Of a stretch of DNA of 64,000 bases, positions 8,048 to 23,000 are shown one piece after another; positions within the stretch are counted from its first letter, which is position 1, and the number at the start of each line of letters is the position of its first letter. A program made the translations under genes and the position numbers. Origin of the DNA: Luidia sarsii (Eukaryota; Echinodermata; Asteroidea; Paxillosida; Luidiidae). The notes beneath the pieces were generated by a model. That model was not told the origin of the DNA. It was given only the letters and a program-made list of their open reading frames with translations, and searched no databases. The stretch is from NCBI GenBank assembly GCA_949987565.1, contig OX465118.1, positions 3,996,538 to 4,060,537 of the forward strand, in the 5' to 3' direction.

Positions 8048-11000
8048 AAAAGGAAATCGGATGGAATTTTTCAGCAAAAACTAAATTCTCGAAATAGAGC
8101 ATCGTTCGTTAAAAACTTTTCAGGAGTCCGACAGAAGTATAGAAAATCATTTAAAAGGAAATCGGAGGGAATTATTCTTGAAAAAAAAATTGTCTTCAAA
8201 TAGCAAATCGGTTGTTCAAAACAAGTCAAGAGACCGAGAGGAGTTACCAAAAATGATTTCAAATGAAAAGCGGTTGGAATTTTTCTTGGAAAATAAATTG
8301 TCTCAAAATAGAAAATCGTTGGTTAAAAACTGTTCAGGTGTCCGCTAGGAGCATAGAAAATCATTTTAAAGGAATATGGAGGGACTTTTGTTGTTGAAAA
8401 AAATTATCTCAAAATAGAAAATCGTTGGTTAAAAACTGTACAGGAGTCTGTAAGGAGTATAGAAAATCATTGAAAAGGAAATCGGAGGGATTTTTTTGTT
8501 CAAAAAAAATTGTCTCGAAATAGAGAAACGTTGGTTAAAAACTGTTCATGAGTCCGAATGGAGTATAGAAAATCATTTAAAAGGAAATCGGAGGGAATTA
8601 TTCTTGAAAAAAACCCGATGTCTGCAAATAGGAAATCGGTTGTCCAAATCAAGTCGAGAGCCCGAGAGGAGTATTGAAAAATGATTTAAAAGGAATTCGG
8701 AAGGATTTTTTTGTTAAAAAGAAATTGTCTCCAAATAGAGAACCGTTAGTTACAAACTGTTCGGGAGTATGAAAGGAGCATAGAAAATTATTAAAACGGA
8801 ATTGGGAGGGATTTTTTTGTTGAAAAAAAAAATTGTCTCAAAATAGAAAATCGTTGGTTAAAAACTGTACAGGAGTCCGAAAGGAGTATAGAAAATCATT
8901 TAAAAGGAAATCGGAGGGATTTTTTTGTTGAAAAAAAAATTGTCTCAAAATAGAGAATCGTTGGTTAAAAACTGTTCAGGAGTCCGAAACGAGTATAGAA
9001 AATCATTGAAAAAGAAATCGGAGGGATTTTTTTGTTGAAACAAAAATTGTCTCAAAATAGAAAATCGTTAGTTAAAAACTGTTCAGGAGTCCGAAAGGAA
9101 GTATAGAAAATCATTAAAAGCAAATCGGTGGGAATTATTCTTGAAAAAAACACGATGTCTGCAAATAGGAATTCGGTTGTCCAAATCAAGTCGAGAGACC
9201 GAGAGGAGTACGGAAAAATGATTTAAAAGGAATTCGGAAGGATTTTTTTGTCAAAAAAAAATTGTCTCCAAATAGAGAATCGTTAGTTACAAACTGTTCA
9301 GGAGTATGAAAGGAGCATAGAAAATGATTGAAACGGAATTCGGAGGGATTTTTGTTGCTGAAAAAAAATGTCTCGCGTTAGCGAATCGTTGGTTAAAAAC
9401 TTTTCAGGAGTCCAAAAGGAGTGTAGAAAATCATTGAAAAGGAAATCGGAGGGATTATTTTGTTGAAAAAAAAAATTGTTTCAAAATAGAAAATCGTTAG
9501 TTAAAAACTGTTCAGGAGTCCGAAAGGAGTATAGAAAATCATTGAAAAGGAAATCGGAGGGATTTTTTTGTTGAAAAAAATTGTCTCCCGGTAGCGAATC
9601 GTTGGTTAAAAACTGTTCAGGAGTACGAAAGGAGTATAGAAAATCATTTAAAAGGTAATCGGAGAGATTTTTTTGTTGAAAAAAAAATTGTCACAAAATA
9701 GAAAATCGTTTGTTAAAAACTGTTCAGGAGTCCGAAAGGAGTATAGAAAATCATTGAAAAGGAAATCGTATCGGAAGGTATTTTTTGTTAAAAAGAAATT
9801 GTCTCCAAATAGAGAATCGTTAGTTACAAACTGTTCAGGAGTATAAAAGGAGCTTAGAAAATTATTGAAACGGAATTCGGAGGGATTTTTTTATTGAAAA
9901 AAATTTTGTCTCAAAATAGAAAATCGATTGTTAAAAACTGTTCAGGAGTCCGAAAGGATTATAGAAAATCATTGAAAAGGAAATCGGAGGGATTTTTTTG
10001 TTGAAAAAGAAATTGTCCCGCTTTAACGAATCGTTAGTTCAAATCAGTTTAGTAGTCTTAAAGTAATATAGAAACTCATTTAAAAGGAAATCGGAGGAAA
10101 GTCTTCTTGAAAAAAAATCTCGAAATAGAAAATCGTTGGTTAAAAACTGTTCAAGAGTCCGAAAGGGGTATAGAAAATCATTGAAAAGGAAATCGGAGGG
10201 ATTTTTTTGTTGAAAAAAAAATTGTCCCGCTTTAACGAATCGTTAGTTCAAATCAGTTTAGTAGTCTTAAAGTAATATAGAAACTCATTTAAAAGGAAAT
10301 CGGAGGAAAGTCTTCTTGAAAAAAAATCTCGAAATAGAAAATCGTTGGTTAAAAACTGTTCAAGAGTCCGAAAGGGGTATAGAAAATCATTGAAAAGGAA
10401 ATCGGAGGGATTTTTTTGTTGAAAAAAAAATTGTCTCAAAATAGAAAATCGTTTGTTAAAAACTGTTCAGGAGTCCGAAAGGTGTGTAGAAAATAATTGA
10501 AAAGGAAATCGGAGGGATTTTTTTGTTGAAAAAAATTGTCTCCCGGTAGCGAATCGTTGGTTAAAAACTGTTCAGGAGTACGAAAGGAGTATAGAAAATC
10601 ATTTAAAAGGAAATCGGAGAGATTTTTTTGTTGAAAAAAAAATTGTCACAAAATAGAAAATCGTTTGTTAAAAACTGTTCAGGAGTCCGAAAGGAGTATA
10701 GAAAATCATTGAAAAGGAAATCGGAGGGATTTTTTTGTTGAAAAAAAAATTGTCTCAAAATAGAAAATCGTTTGTTAAAAACTGTTCAGGAGTCCGAAAG
10801 GAGTATAGAAAATCATTGAAAAGGAAATCGGAGGGATTTTTTTGTTGAAAAAAAAATTGTCTCAAAATAGAAAATCGTTTGTTAAAAACTGTTCAGGAGT
10901 CCGAAATGAGTGTAGAAAATCATTGAAAAGGAAATCGGAGGGATTTTTTTGTTGAAAAAAAAATTGTCTCAAAATAGAAAATCGTTTGTTAAAAACTGTT

Positions 11001-11209
11001 CAGGAGTCCGAAAGGAATATAGAAAATCATTTAAAAGGAAATCGGAGGGAATTATTCTTAAAAAAACAAACGATGTCTGCAAATAGGAAATCGGTTGTCC
11101 AAATCAAGTCGAGAGACCGAGAGGAGTATTGAAAAATGATTTAAAAGGAATTCGGAAGGTATTTTTTGTTAAAAGGAAATTGTCTCCAAATAGAGAATCG
11201 TTAGTTACA

Positions 11210-14200
11210 AACTGTTCAGGAGTATGAAAGGAGCTTAGAAAATTATTAAAAAGGAATTCGAAGGGATTTTTTTGTTGAAAAAAAATTGTCTCAAATTAGA
11301 AAATCGTTTGTTAAAAACTGTTCAGGAGTCCGAAAGGAGTATAGAAAATCATTGAAAAGGAAATCGGAGGGATTTTTTTGTTGAAAAAAATATTGTCTCA
11401 AAATAGAGAAACGTTAATTAAAAACTGTTCAGGAGTCCGAAAGGAGTATAGAAAATCATTGAAAAGGAAATCGGAGGGATTTTTTTGTTGAAAAAAAAAT
11501 TGTCTCAAAATAGAAAATCGTTTGTTAAAAACTGTTCAGGAGTCCGAAAGGAGTGTAGAAAATCATTGAAAAGGAAATCGGAGGGATTTTTTTGTTGAAA
11601 AAAATTGTCTCCCGGTAGCGAATCGTTGGTTAAAAACTGTTCAGGAGTACGAAAGGAGTATAGAAAATCATTTAAAAGGAAATCGGAGAGATTTTTTTGT
11701 TGAAAAAAAAATTGTCACAAAATAGAAAATCGTTAGTTAAAAACTGTTCAGGAGTACGAAAGGAGTATAGAAAATCATTGAAAAGGAAATCGGAGGGATG
11801 TTTTTGTTGAAAAAAAAATGTCTCAAAATAGAGAATCGTTGGTTAAAAACTGTTCAGGAGTCCGAAAGGAGTATAGAAAATCATTTAAAAGGAAATCGGA
11901 GGGAATTATTCTTAAAAAAAAAAACGATGTCTGCAAATAGGAAATCGGTTGTCCAAATCAAGTCGAGAGACCGAGAGGAGTATTGAAAAATGATTTAAAA
12001 GGAATTCGGAAGGTATTTTTTGTTAAAAAGAAATTGTCTCCAAATAGAGAATCGTTAGTTACAAACTGTTCAGGAGTATGAAAGGAGCTTAGAAAAATAT
12101 TAAAACGGAATTCGGAGGGATTTTTTGATTGAAAAAAAATTGTCTCAAAATAGAGAATCGTTGGTTAAAAACTGTTCAGGAGTCCGAAAGGAGTATAGAA
12201 AATCATTTAAAAGGAAATCGGAGGGAATTATTCTTAAAAAAAAAAACGATGTCTGCAAATAGGAATTCGGTTGTCCAAATCAAGTCGAGAGACCGAGAGG
12301 AGTATTGAAAAATGATTTAAAAGGAATTCGGAAGGTATTTTTTGTTAAAAAGAAATTGTCTCCAAATAGAGAATCGTTAGTTACAAACTGTTCAGGAGTA
12401 TGATAGGAGCTTAGAAAATTATTAAAACGGAATTCGGAGGGATTTTTTGATTGAAAAAAAATTGTCTCAAAATAGAAAATCGTTTGTTAAAAACTGTTCA
12501 GGAGTCCAAAAGGAGTGTAGAAAATCATTGAAAAGGAAATCGGAGGGATTATTTTGTTGAAAAAAAAATTGTCTCAAAATAGAAAATCGTTGGTTAAAAA
12601 CTGTTCAAGAGTCCGAAAGGAGTATAGAAAATCATTTAAAAGGAAATCGGAGGGATTTTTTTGTTGAAAAAAAAATTGTCTCAAAATAGAAAATCGTTTG
12701 TTAAAAACTGTTCAGGAGTATGAAAGGAGCTTAGAAAATTATTAAAAAGGAATTCGAAGGGATTTTTTTGTTGAAAAAAAATTGTCTCAAATTAGAAAAT
12801 CGTTTGTTAAAAACTGTTCAGGAGTCCGAAAGGAGTATAGAAAATCATTGAAAAGGAAATCGGAGGGATTTTTTTGTTGAAAAAAATATTGTCTCAAAAT
12901 AGAGAAACGTTAATTAAAAACTGTTCAGGAGTCCGAAAGGAGTATAGAAAATCATTGAAAAGGAAATCGGAGGGATTTTTTTGTTGAAAAAAAAATTGTC
13001 TCAAAATAGAAAATCGTTTGTTAAAAACTGTTCAGGAGTCCGAAAGGAGTGTAGAAAATCATTGAAAAGGAAATCGGAGGGATTTTTTTGTTGAAAAAAA
13101 TTGTCTCCCGGTAGCGAATCGTTGGTTAAAAACTGTTCAGGAGTACGAAAGGAGTATAGAAAATCATTTAAAAGGAAATCGGAGAGATTTTTTTGTTGAA
13201 AAAAAAATTGTCACAAAATAGAAAATCGTTAGTTAAAAACTGTTCAGGAGTACGAAAGGAGTATAGAAAATCATTGAAAAGGAAATCGGAGGGATGTTTT
13301 TGTTGAAAAAAAAATGTCTCAAAATAGAGAATCGTTGGTTAAAAACTGTTCAGGAGTCCGAAAGGAGTATAGAAAATCATTTAAAAGGAAATCGGAGGGA
13401 ATTATTCTTAAAAAAAAAAACGATGTCTGCAAATAGGAAATCGGTTGTCCAAATCAAGTCGAGAGACCGAGAGGAGTATTGAAAAATGATTTAAAAGGAA
13501 TTCGGAAGGTATTTTTTGTTAAAAAGAAATTGTCTCCAAATAGAGAATCGTTAGTTACAAACTGTTCAGGAGTATGAAAGGAGCTTAGAAAAATATTAAA
13601 ACGGAATTCGGAGGGATTTTTTGATTGAAAAAAAATTGTCTCAAAATAGAGAATCGTTGGTTAAAAACTGTTCAGGAGTCCGAAAGGAGTATAGAAAATC
13701 ATTTAAAAGGAAATCGGAGGGAATTATTCTTAAAAAAAAAAACGATGTCTGCAAATAGGAATTCGGTTGTCCAAATCAAGTCGAGAGACCGAGAGGAGTA
13801 TTGAAAAATGATTTAAAAGGAATTCGGAAGGTATTTTTTGTTAAAAAGAAATTGTCTCCAAATAGAGAATCGTTAGTTACAAACTGTTCAGGAGTATGAT
13901 AGGAGCTTAGAAAATTATTAAAACGGAATTCGGAGGGATTTTTTGATTGAAAAAAAATTGTCTCAAAATAGAAAATCGTTTGTTAAAAACTGTTCAGGAG
14001 TCCAAAAGGAGTGTAGAAAATCATTGAAAAGGAAATCGGAGGGATTATTTTGTTGAAAAAAAAATTGTCTCAAAATAGAAAATCGTTGGTTAAAAACTGT
14101 TCAAGAGTCCGAAAGGAGTATAGAAAATCATTTAAAAGGAAATCGGAGGGATTTTTTTGTTGAAAAAAAAATTGTCTCAAAATAGAAAATCGTTTGTTAA

Positions 14201-15560
14201 AAACTGTTCAGGAGTATGAAAGGAGCTTAGAAAATTATTAAAAAGGAATTCGAAGGGATTTTTTTGTTGAAAAAAAATTGTCTCAAATTAGAAAATCGTT
14301 TGTTAAAAACTGTTCAGGAGTCCGAAAGGAGTATAGAAAATCATTGAAAAGGAAATCGGAGGGATTTTTTTGTTGAAAAAAATATTGTCTCAAAATAGAG
14401 AAACGTTAATTAAAAACTGTTCAGGAGTCCGAAAGGAGTATAGAAAATCATTGAAAAGGAAATCGGAGGGATTTTTTTGTTGAAAAAAAAATTGTCTCAA
14501 AATAGAAAATCGTTTGTTAAAAACTGTTCAGGAGTCCGAAAGGAGTGTAGAAAATCATTGAAAAGGAAATCGGAGGGATTTTTTTGTTGAAAAAAATTGT
14601 CTCCCGGTAGCGAATCGTTGGTTAAAAACTGTTCAGGAGTACGAAAGGAGTATAGAAAATCATTTAAAAGGAAATCGGAGAGATTTTTTTGTTGAAAAAA
14701 AAATTGTCACAAAATAGAAAATCGTTAGTTAAAAACTGTTCAGGAGTACGAAAGGAGTATAGAAAATCATTGAAAAGGAAATCGGAGGGATGTTTTTGTT
14801 GAAAAAAAAATGTCTCAAAATAGAGAATCGTTGGTTAAAAACTGTTCAGGAGTCCGAAAGGAGTATAGAAAATCATTTAAAAGGAAATCGGAGGGAATTA
14901 TTCTTAAAAAAAAAAACGATGTCTGCAAATAGGAAATCGGTTGTCCAAATCAAGTCGAGAGACCGAGAGGAGTATTGAAAAATGATTTAAAAGGAATTCG
15001 GAAGGTATTTTTTGTTAAAAAGAAATTGTCTCCAAATAGAGAATCGTTAGTTACAAACTGTTCAGGAGTATGAAAGGAGCTTAGAAAAATATTAAAACGG
15101 AATTCGGAGGGATTTTTTGATTGAAAAAAAATTGTCTCAAAATAGAGAATCGTTGGTTAAAAACTGTTCAGGAGTCCGAAAGGAGTATAGAAAATCATTT
15201 AAAAGGAAATCGGAGGGAATTATTCTTAAAAAAAAAAACGATGTCTGCAAATAGGAATTCGGTTGTCCAAATCAAGTCGAGAGACCGAGAGGAGTATTGA
15301 AAAATGATTTAAAAGGAATTCGGAAGGTATTTTTTGTTAAAAAGAAATTGTCTCCAAATAGAGAATCGTTAGTTACAAACTGTTCAGGAGTATGATAGGA
15401 GTGTAGAAAATCATTGAAAAGGAAATCGGAGGGATTATTTTGTTGAAAAAAAAATTGTCTCAAAATAGAAAATCGTTGGTTAAAAACTGTTCAAGAGTCC
15501 GAAAGGAGTATAGAAAATCATTTAAAAGGAAATCGGAGGGATTTTTTTGTTGAAAAAAAA
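11210..15560. repeat. Higher-order repeat, 1,496-bp unit, about three copies
   Basis: Sequence at 11,798, 13,294 and 14,790 recurs with an exact spacing of 1,496 bp (14 monomers), and the copies look identical over the stretches I compared. The third copy loses one monomer near 15,395, where GGAGTATGATAGGAG continues directly into TGTAGAAAATC, and then passes into the next block. Confidence 0.9.
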
Positions 15561-18500
15561 ATTGTCTCAAAATAGAAAATCGTTTGTTAAAAACTGTTCA
15601 GGAGTCCAAAAGGAGTATAGAAAATAATTTAAAAGGAAATCGGAGAGTTTTTTTGTTGAAAAAAAAATTGTCTCAAAATAGAAAATCGTTAGTTAAAAAC
15701 TGTTCAGGATTCCGAAAGGAGTATAGAAAATCATTTAAAAGGAAATCGGAGAGATTTTTTTGTTGAAAAAAAAATTGTCACAAAATAGAAAATCGTTAGT
15801 TAAAAACTGTTCAGGAGTCCGAAAGGAGTATAGAAAATCATTTAAAAGGAAATCGGAGGGAATTATTCTTGAAAAAAAAATGTCTCAAAATAGAAAATCG
15901 TTTGTTAAAAACTGTTCAGGAGTCCGAAAGGAGTGTAGAAAATCATTGAAAAGGAAATCGGAGGGATTTTTTTGTTGAAAAAAATTGTCTCCCGGTAGCG
16001 AATCGTTGGTTAAAAACTGTTCAGGAGTACGAAAGGAGTATAGAAAATCATTTAAAAGGAAATCGGAGAGATTTTTTTTGTTGAAAAAAAAAATGTCACA
16101 AAATAGAAAATCGTTAGTTAAAAACTGTTCAGGAGTCCGAAAGGAGTATAGAAAATCATTTAAAAGGAAATCGGAGGGAATTATTCTTGAAAAAAATAAC
16201 GATGTCTGCAAATAGGAAATCGGTTGTCCAAATCAAGTCGAGAGACCGAGAGGAGTATTGAAAAATGTTTTAAAAGGAATTCGGAAGGTATTTTTTGTTA
16301 AAAAGAAATTGTCTCCAAATAGAGAATCGTTAGTTACAAACTGTTCAGGAGTATGAAAGGAGCTTATAAAATTATTGAAACGGAATTCGGAGGGATTTTT
16401 TTATTGAAAAAAAATTTGTCTCAAAATAGAAAATCGATTGTTAAAAACTGTTCAGGAGTCCGAAAGGAGTATAGAAAATCATTGAAAAGGAAATCGGAGG
16501 GATTTTTTTGTTGAAAAAAAATTGTCTCAAAATAGAAAATCGTTTGTTAAAAACTGTTCAGGAGTCCGAAAGGAGTGTAGAAAATCATTGAAAAGGAAAT
16601 CGGAGGGATTTTTTTGTTGAAAAAAATTGTCTCCCGGTAGCGAATCGTTGGTTAAAAACTGTTCAGGAGTACGAATGGAGTATAGAAAATGATTTAAAAG
16701 GAAATCGGAGAGATTTTTTTGTTGAAAAAAAAATTGTCACAAATCAGAAAATCGTTAGTTAAAAACTGTTCAGGAGTCCGAAAGGAGTATAAAAAATCAT
16801 TTAAAAGGAAATCGGAGAGATTTTTTTGTTGAAAAAAAAATTGTCACAAAATAGAAAATCGTTAGTTAAAAACTGTTCAGGAGTCCGAAAGGAGTATAGA
16901 AAATTCATTGAAAAGGAAATCGGAGGTATTTTTTTGTTGAAAAAAATTGTCTCGCGTTAGCGAATCGTTGGTTAAAAACTGTTCAGGAGTCCGAAAGGAG
17001 TATAGAAAATTCATTGAAAAGGAAATCGGAGGGATTTTTTTGTTGAAAAAAAAATTTGTCTCAAAATAGAGAATCGTTGGTTAAAAACTGTTCAGGAGTC
17101 CGAAAGGAGTATAGAAAATGCATTGAAAAGGAAATCGGAGGTATTTTTTGTTGAAAAAAATTGTCTCAAAATAGAAAATCGTTTGTTAAAAACTGTTCAG
17201 GAGTCCGAAAGGAGTATAGAAAATGCATTGAAAAGGAAATCGGAGGTATTTTTTGTTGAAAAAAATTGTCTCGCGTTAGCGAATCGTTGGTTAAAAACTG
17301 TTCAGGAGTCATAAAGAAGTATAGAAAATCATTGAAAAGGAAATCGGAGGGATTATTTTGTTGAAAAAAAAATTGTCTCAAAATAGAAAATCGTTGGTTA
17401 AAAACTGTTCAAGAGTCCGAAAGGAGTATAGAAAATAATTTAAAAGGAAATCGGAGTTTTTTTGTTGAAAAAAAAATTGTCTCAAAATAGAAAATCGTTA
17501 GTTAAAAACTGTTCAGGATTCCGAAAGGAGTATAGAAAATCATTTAAAAGGAAATCGGAGAGATTTTTTTGTTGAAAAAAAAATTGTCACAAAATAGAAA
17601 ATCGTTAGTTAAAAACTGTTCAGGAGTCCGAAAGGAGTATAGAAAATCATTTAAAAGGAAATCGGAGGGAATTATTCTTGAAAAAAAAATTGTCTCAAAA
17701 TAGAAAATCGTTTGTTAAAAACTGTTCAGGAGTCCGAAAGGAGTGTAGAAAATCATTGAAAAGGAAATCGGAGGGATTTTTTTGTTGAAAAAAATTGTCT
17801 CCCGGTAGCGAATCGTTGGTTAAAAACTGTTCAGGAGTACGAAAGGAGTATAGAAAATCATTTAAAAGGAAATCGGAGAGATTGTTTTGTTGAAAAAAAA
17901 ATTGTCACAAAATAGAAAATCGTTAGTTAAAAACTGTTCAGGAGTCCGAAAGGAGTATAGAAAATCATTTAAAAGGAAATCGGAGGGAATTATTCTTGAA
18001 AAAAAAATTGTCTCAAAATAGAAAATCGTTTGTTAAAAACTGTTCAGGAGTCCGAAAGGAGTGTAGAAAATCATTGAAAAGGAAATCGGAGGGATTTTTT
18101 TGTTGAAAAAAATTGTCTCCCGGTAGCGAATCGTTGGTTAAAAACTGTTCAGGAGTACGAAAGGAGTATAGAAAATCATTTAAAAGGAAATCGGAGAGAT
18201 TGTTTTGTTGAAAAAAAAATTGTCACAAAATAGAAAATCATTAGTTAAAAACTGTTCAGGAGTCCGAAAGGAGTATAGAAAATCATTTAAAAGGAAATCG
18301 GAGGGAATTATTCTTGAAAAAAAAAACGATGTCTGCAAATAGGAAATCGGTTGTCCAAATCAAGTCGAGAGACCGAGAGGAGTATTGAAAAATGATTTAA
18401 AAGGAATTCGGAAGGTATTTTTTGTTAAAAAGAAATTGTCTCCAAATAGAGAATCGTTAGTTACAAACTGTTCAGGAGTATGAAAGGAGCTTAGAAAAAT

Positions 18501-21500
18501 ATTAAAACGGAATTCGGAGGGATTTTTTGATTGAAAAAAAATTGTCTCAAAATAGAAAATCGTTTGTTAAAAACTGTTCAGGAGTCCGAAAGGAGTATAG
18601 AAAATCATTGAAAAGGAAATCGGAGGGATGTTTTTGTTGAAAAAAAAATGTCTCAAAATAGAGAATCGTTGGTTAAAAACTGTTCAGGAGTCCGAAAGGA
18701 GTATAGAAAATCATTTAAAAGGAAATCGGAGGGAATTATTCTTAAAAAAAAAAACGATGTCTGCAAATAGGAATTCGGTTGTCCAAATCAAGTCGAGAGA
18801 CCGAGAGGAGTATTGAAAAATGATTTAAAAGGAATTCGGAAGGTATTTTTTGTTAAAAAGAAATTGTCTCCAAATAGAGAATCGTTAGTTACAAACTGTT
18901 CAGGAGTATGATAGGAGCTTAGAAAATTATTAAAACGGAATTCGGAGGGATTTTTTGTTTGAAAAAAAATTGTCTCAAAATAGAAAATCGTTTGTTAAAA
19001 ACTGTTCAGGAGTCCAAAAGGAGTGTAGAAAATCATTGAAAAGGAAATCGGAGGGATTATTTTGTTGAAAAAAAAATTGTCTCAAAATAGAAAATCGTTG
19101 GTTAAAAACTGTTCAAGAGTCCGAAAGGAGTATAGAAAATCATTTAAAAGGAAATCGGAGGGATTTTTTTGTTGAAAAAAAATTGTCTCAAAATAGAAAA
19201 TCGTTTGTTAAAAACTGTTCAGGAGTCCAAAAGGAGTATAGAAAATAATTTAAAAGGAAATCGGAGAGTTTTTTTGTTGAAAAAAAAATTGTCTCAAAAT
19301 AGAAAATCGTTAGTTAAAAACTGTTCAGGATTCCGAAAGGAGTGTAGAAAATCATTGAAAAGGAAATCGGAGGGATTTTTTTGTTGAAAAAAATTGTCTC
19401 CCGGTAGCGAATCGTTGGTTAAAAACTGTTCAGGAGTACGAAAGGAGTATAGAAAATCATTTAAAAGGAAATCGGAGAGATTTTTTTTGTTGAAAAAAAA
19501 AATGTCACAAAATAGAAAATCGTTAGTTAAAAACTGTTCAGGAGTCCGAAAGGAGTATAGAAAATCATTTAAAAGGAAATCGGAGGGAATTATTCTTGAA
19601 AAAAATAACGATGTCTGCAAATAGGAAATCGGTTGTCCAAATCAAGTCGAGAGACCGAGAGGAGTATTGAAAAATGTTTTAAAAGGAATTCGGAAGGTAT
19701 TTTTTGTTAAAAAGAAATTGTCTCCAAATAGAGAATCGTTAGTTACAAACTGTTCAGGAGTATGAAAGGAGCTTAGAAAATTATTGAAACGGAATTCGGA
19801 GGGATTTTTTTATTGAAAAAAAATTTGTCTCAAAATAGAAAATCGATTGTTAAAAACTGTTCAGGAGTCCGAAAGGAGTATAGAAAATCATTGAAAAGGA
19901 AATCGGAGGGATTTTTTTGTTGAAAAAAAAATTGTCTCAAAATAGAAAATCGTTTGTTAAAAACTGTTCAGGAGTCCGAAAGGAGTGTAGAAAATCATTG
20001 AAAAGGAAATCGGAGGGATTTTTTTGTTGAAAAAAATTGTCTCCCGGTAGCGAATCGTTGGTTAAAAACTGTTCAGGAGTACGAATGGAGTATAGAAAAT
20101 CATTTAAAAGGAAATCGGAGGGATTTTTTTGTTGAAAAAAAAATTGTCACAAATCAGAAAATCGTTAGTTAAAAACTGTTCAGGAGTCCGAAAGGAGTAT
20201 AAAAAATCATTTAAAAGGAAATCGGAGAGATTTTTTTGTTGAAAAAAAAATTGTCACAAAATAGAAAATCGTTAGTTAAAAACTGTTCAGGAGTCCGAAA
20301 GGAGTATAGAAAATTCATTGAAAAGGAAATCGGAGGTATTTTTTTGTTGAAAAAAATTGTCTCGCGTTAGTGAATCGTTGGTTAAAAACTGTTCAGGAGT
20401 CCGAAAGGAGTATAGAAAATTCATTTAAAAGGAAATCGGAGGGATTTTTTTGTTGAAAAAAAAATTTGTCTCAAAATAGAAAATCGTTAGTTAAAAACTG
20501 TTCAGGATTCCGAAAGGAGTATAGAAAATCATTTAAAAGGAAATCGGAGGGATTTTTTTGTTGAAAAAAAAATTGTCTCAAAATAGAAAATCGTTTGTTA
20601 AAAACTGTTCAGGAGTCCAAAAGGAGTATAGAAAATAATTTAAAAGGAAATCGGAGAGTTTTTTTGTTGAAAAAAAAATTGTCTCAAAATAGAAAATCGT
20701 TAGTTAAAAACTGTTCAGGATTCCGAAAGGAGTATAGAAAATCATTTAAAAGGAAATCGGAGAGATTTTTTTGTTGAAAAAAAAATTGTCACAAAATAGA
20801 AAATCGTTAGTTAAAAACTGTTCAGGAGTCCGAAAGGAGTATAGAAAATCATTTAAAAGGAAATCGGAGGGAATTATTCTTGAAAAAAAAATGTCTCAAA
20901 ATAGAAAATCGTTTGTTAAAAACTGTTCAGGAGTCCGAAAGGAGTGTAGAAAATCATTGAAAAGGAAATCGGAGGGATTTTTTTGTTGAAAAAAATTGTC
21001 TCCCGGTAGCGAATCGTTGGTTAAAAACTGTTCAGGAGTACGAAAGGAGTATAGAAAATCATTTAAAAGGAAATCGGAGAGATTTTTTTTGTTGAAAAAA
21101 AAAATGTCACAAAATAGAAAATCGTTAGTTAAAAACTGTTCAGGAGTCCGAAAGGAGTATAGAAAATCATTTAAAAGGAAATCGGAGGGAATTATTCTTG
21201 AAAAAAATAACGATGTCTGCAAATAGGAAATCGGTTGTCCAAATCAAGTCGAGAGACCGAGAGGAGTATTGAAAAATGTTTTAAAAGGAATTCGGAAGGT
21301 ATTTTTTGTTAAAAAGAAATTGTCTCCAAATAGAGAATCGTTAGTTACAAACTGTTCAGGAGTATGAAAGGAGCTTAGAAAATTATTGAAACGGAATTCG
21401 GAGGGATTTTTTTATTGAAAAAAAATTTGTCTCAAAATAGAAAATCGATTGTTAAAAACTGTTCAGGAGTCCGAAAGGAGTATAGAAAATCATTGAAAAG

Positions 21501-23000
21501 GAAATCGGAGGGATTTTTTTGTTGAAAAAAAAATTGTCTCAAAATAGAAAATCGTTTGTTAAAAACTGTTCAGGAGTCCGAAAGGAGTGTAGAAAATCAT
21601 TGAAAAGGAAATCGGAGGGATTTTTTTGTTGAAAAAAATTGTCTCCCGGTAGCGAATCGTTGGTTAAAAACTGTTCAGGAGTACGAATGGAGTATAGAAA
21701 ATCATTTAAAAGGAAATCGGAGAGATTTTTTTGTTGAAAAAAAAATTGTCACAAATCAGAAAATCGTTAGTTAAAAACTGTTCAGGAGTCCGAAAGGAGT
21801 ATAAAAAATCATTTAAAAGGAAATCGGAGAGATTTTTTTGTTGAAAAAAAAATTGTCACAAAATAGAAAATCGTTAGTTAAAAACTGTTCAGGAGTCCGA
21901 AAGGAGTATAGAAAATTCATTGAAAAGGAAATCGGAGGTATTTTTTTGTTGAAAAAAATTGTCTCGCGTTAGTGAATCGTTGGTTAAAAACTGTTCAGGA
22001 GTCCGAAAGGAGTATAGAAAATTCATTGAAAAGGAAATCGGAGGGATTTTTTTGTTGAAACAAAAATTGTCACAAAATAGAAAATCGTTTGTTAAAAACT
22101 GTTCAGGAGTCCGAAAGGAGTATAGAAAATGCATTGAAAAGGAAATCGGAGGTATTTTTTGTTGAAAAAAATTGTCTCGCGTTAGCGAATCGTTGGTTAA
22201 AAACTGTTCAGGAGTCATAAAGAAGTATAGAAAATCATTGAAAAGGAAATCGGAGGGATTATTTTGTTGAAAAAAAAATTGTCTCAAAATAGAAAATCGT
22301 TGGTTAAAAACTGTTCAAGAGTCCGAAAGGAGTATAGAAAATAATTTAAAAGGAAATCGGAGAGTTTTTTTGTTGAAAAAAAAATTGTCTCAAAATAGAA
22401 AATCGTTAGTTAAAAACTGTTCAGGATTCCGAAAGGAGTATAGAAAATCATTTAAAAGGAAATCGGAGAGATTTTTTTGTTGAAAAAAAAATTGTCACAA
22501 AATAGAAAATCGTTAGTTAAAAACTGTTCAGGAGTCCGAAAGGAGTATAGAAAATCATTTAAAAGGAAATCGGAGGGAATTATTCTTGAAAAAAAAATTG
22601 TCTCAAAATAGAAAATCGTTTGTTAAAAACTGTTCAGGAGTCCGAAAGGAGTGTAGAAAATCATTGAAAAGGAAATCGGAGGGATTTTTTTGTTGAAAAA
22701 AATTGTCTCCCGGTAGCGAATCGTTGGTTAAAAACTGTTCAGGAGTACGAAAGGAGTATAGAAAATCATTTAAAAGGAAATCGGAGAGATTGTTTTGTTG
22801 AAAAAAAAATTGTCACAAAATAGAAAATCGTTAGTTAAAAACTGTTCAGGAGTCCGAAAGGAGTATAGAAAATCATTTAAAAGGAAATCGGAGAGATTTT
22901 TTTGTTGAAAAAAAAAAGTCACAAAATAGAAAATCGTTAGTTAAAAACTGTTCAGGAGTCCGAAAGGAGTATAGAAAATCATTTAAAAGGAAATCGGAGG
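15560..23000. repeat. Higher-order repeats of ~3.4 and ~5.0 kb
   Basis: Segments at 15,584, 15,760, 15,885 and 15,985 recur at +5,011 bp (20,595, 20,771, 20,896, 20,996). The 15,885/15,985 pair also recurs at +3,409 bp (19,294, 19,394). Further on the offset falls to about 4,906 (17,381 to 22,287), so one monomer has been lost from the second copy. This is a nested duplication, not a simple tandem repeat. Confidence 0.85.
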
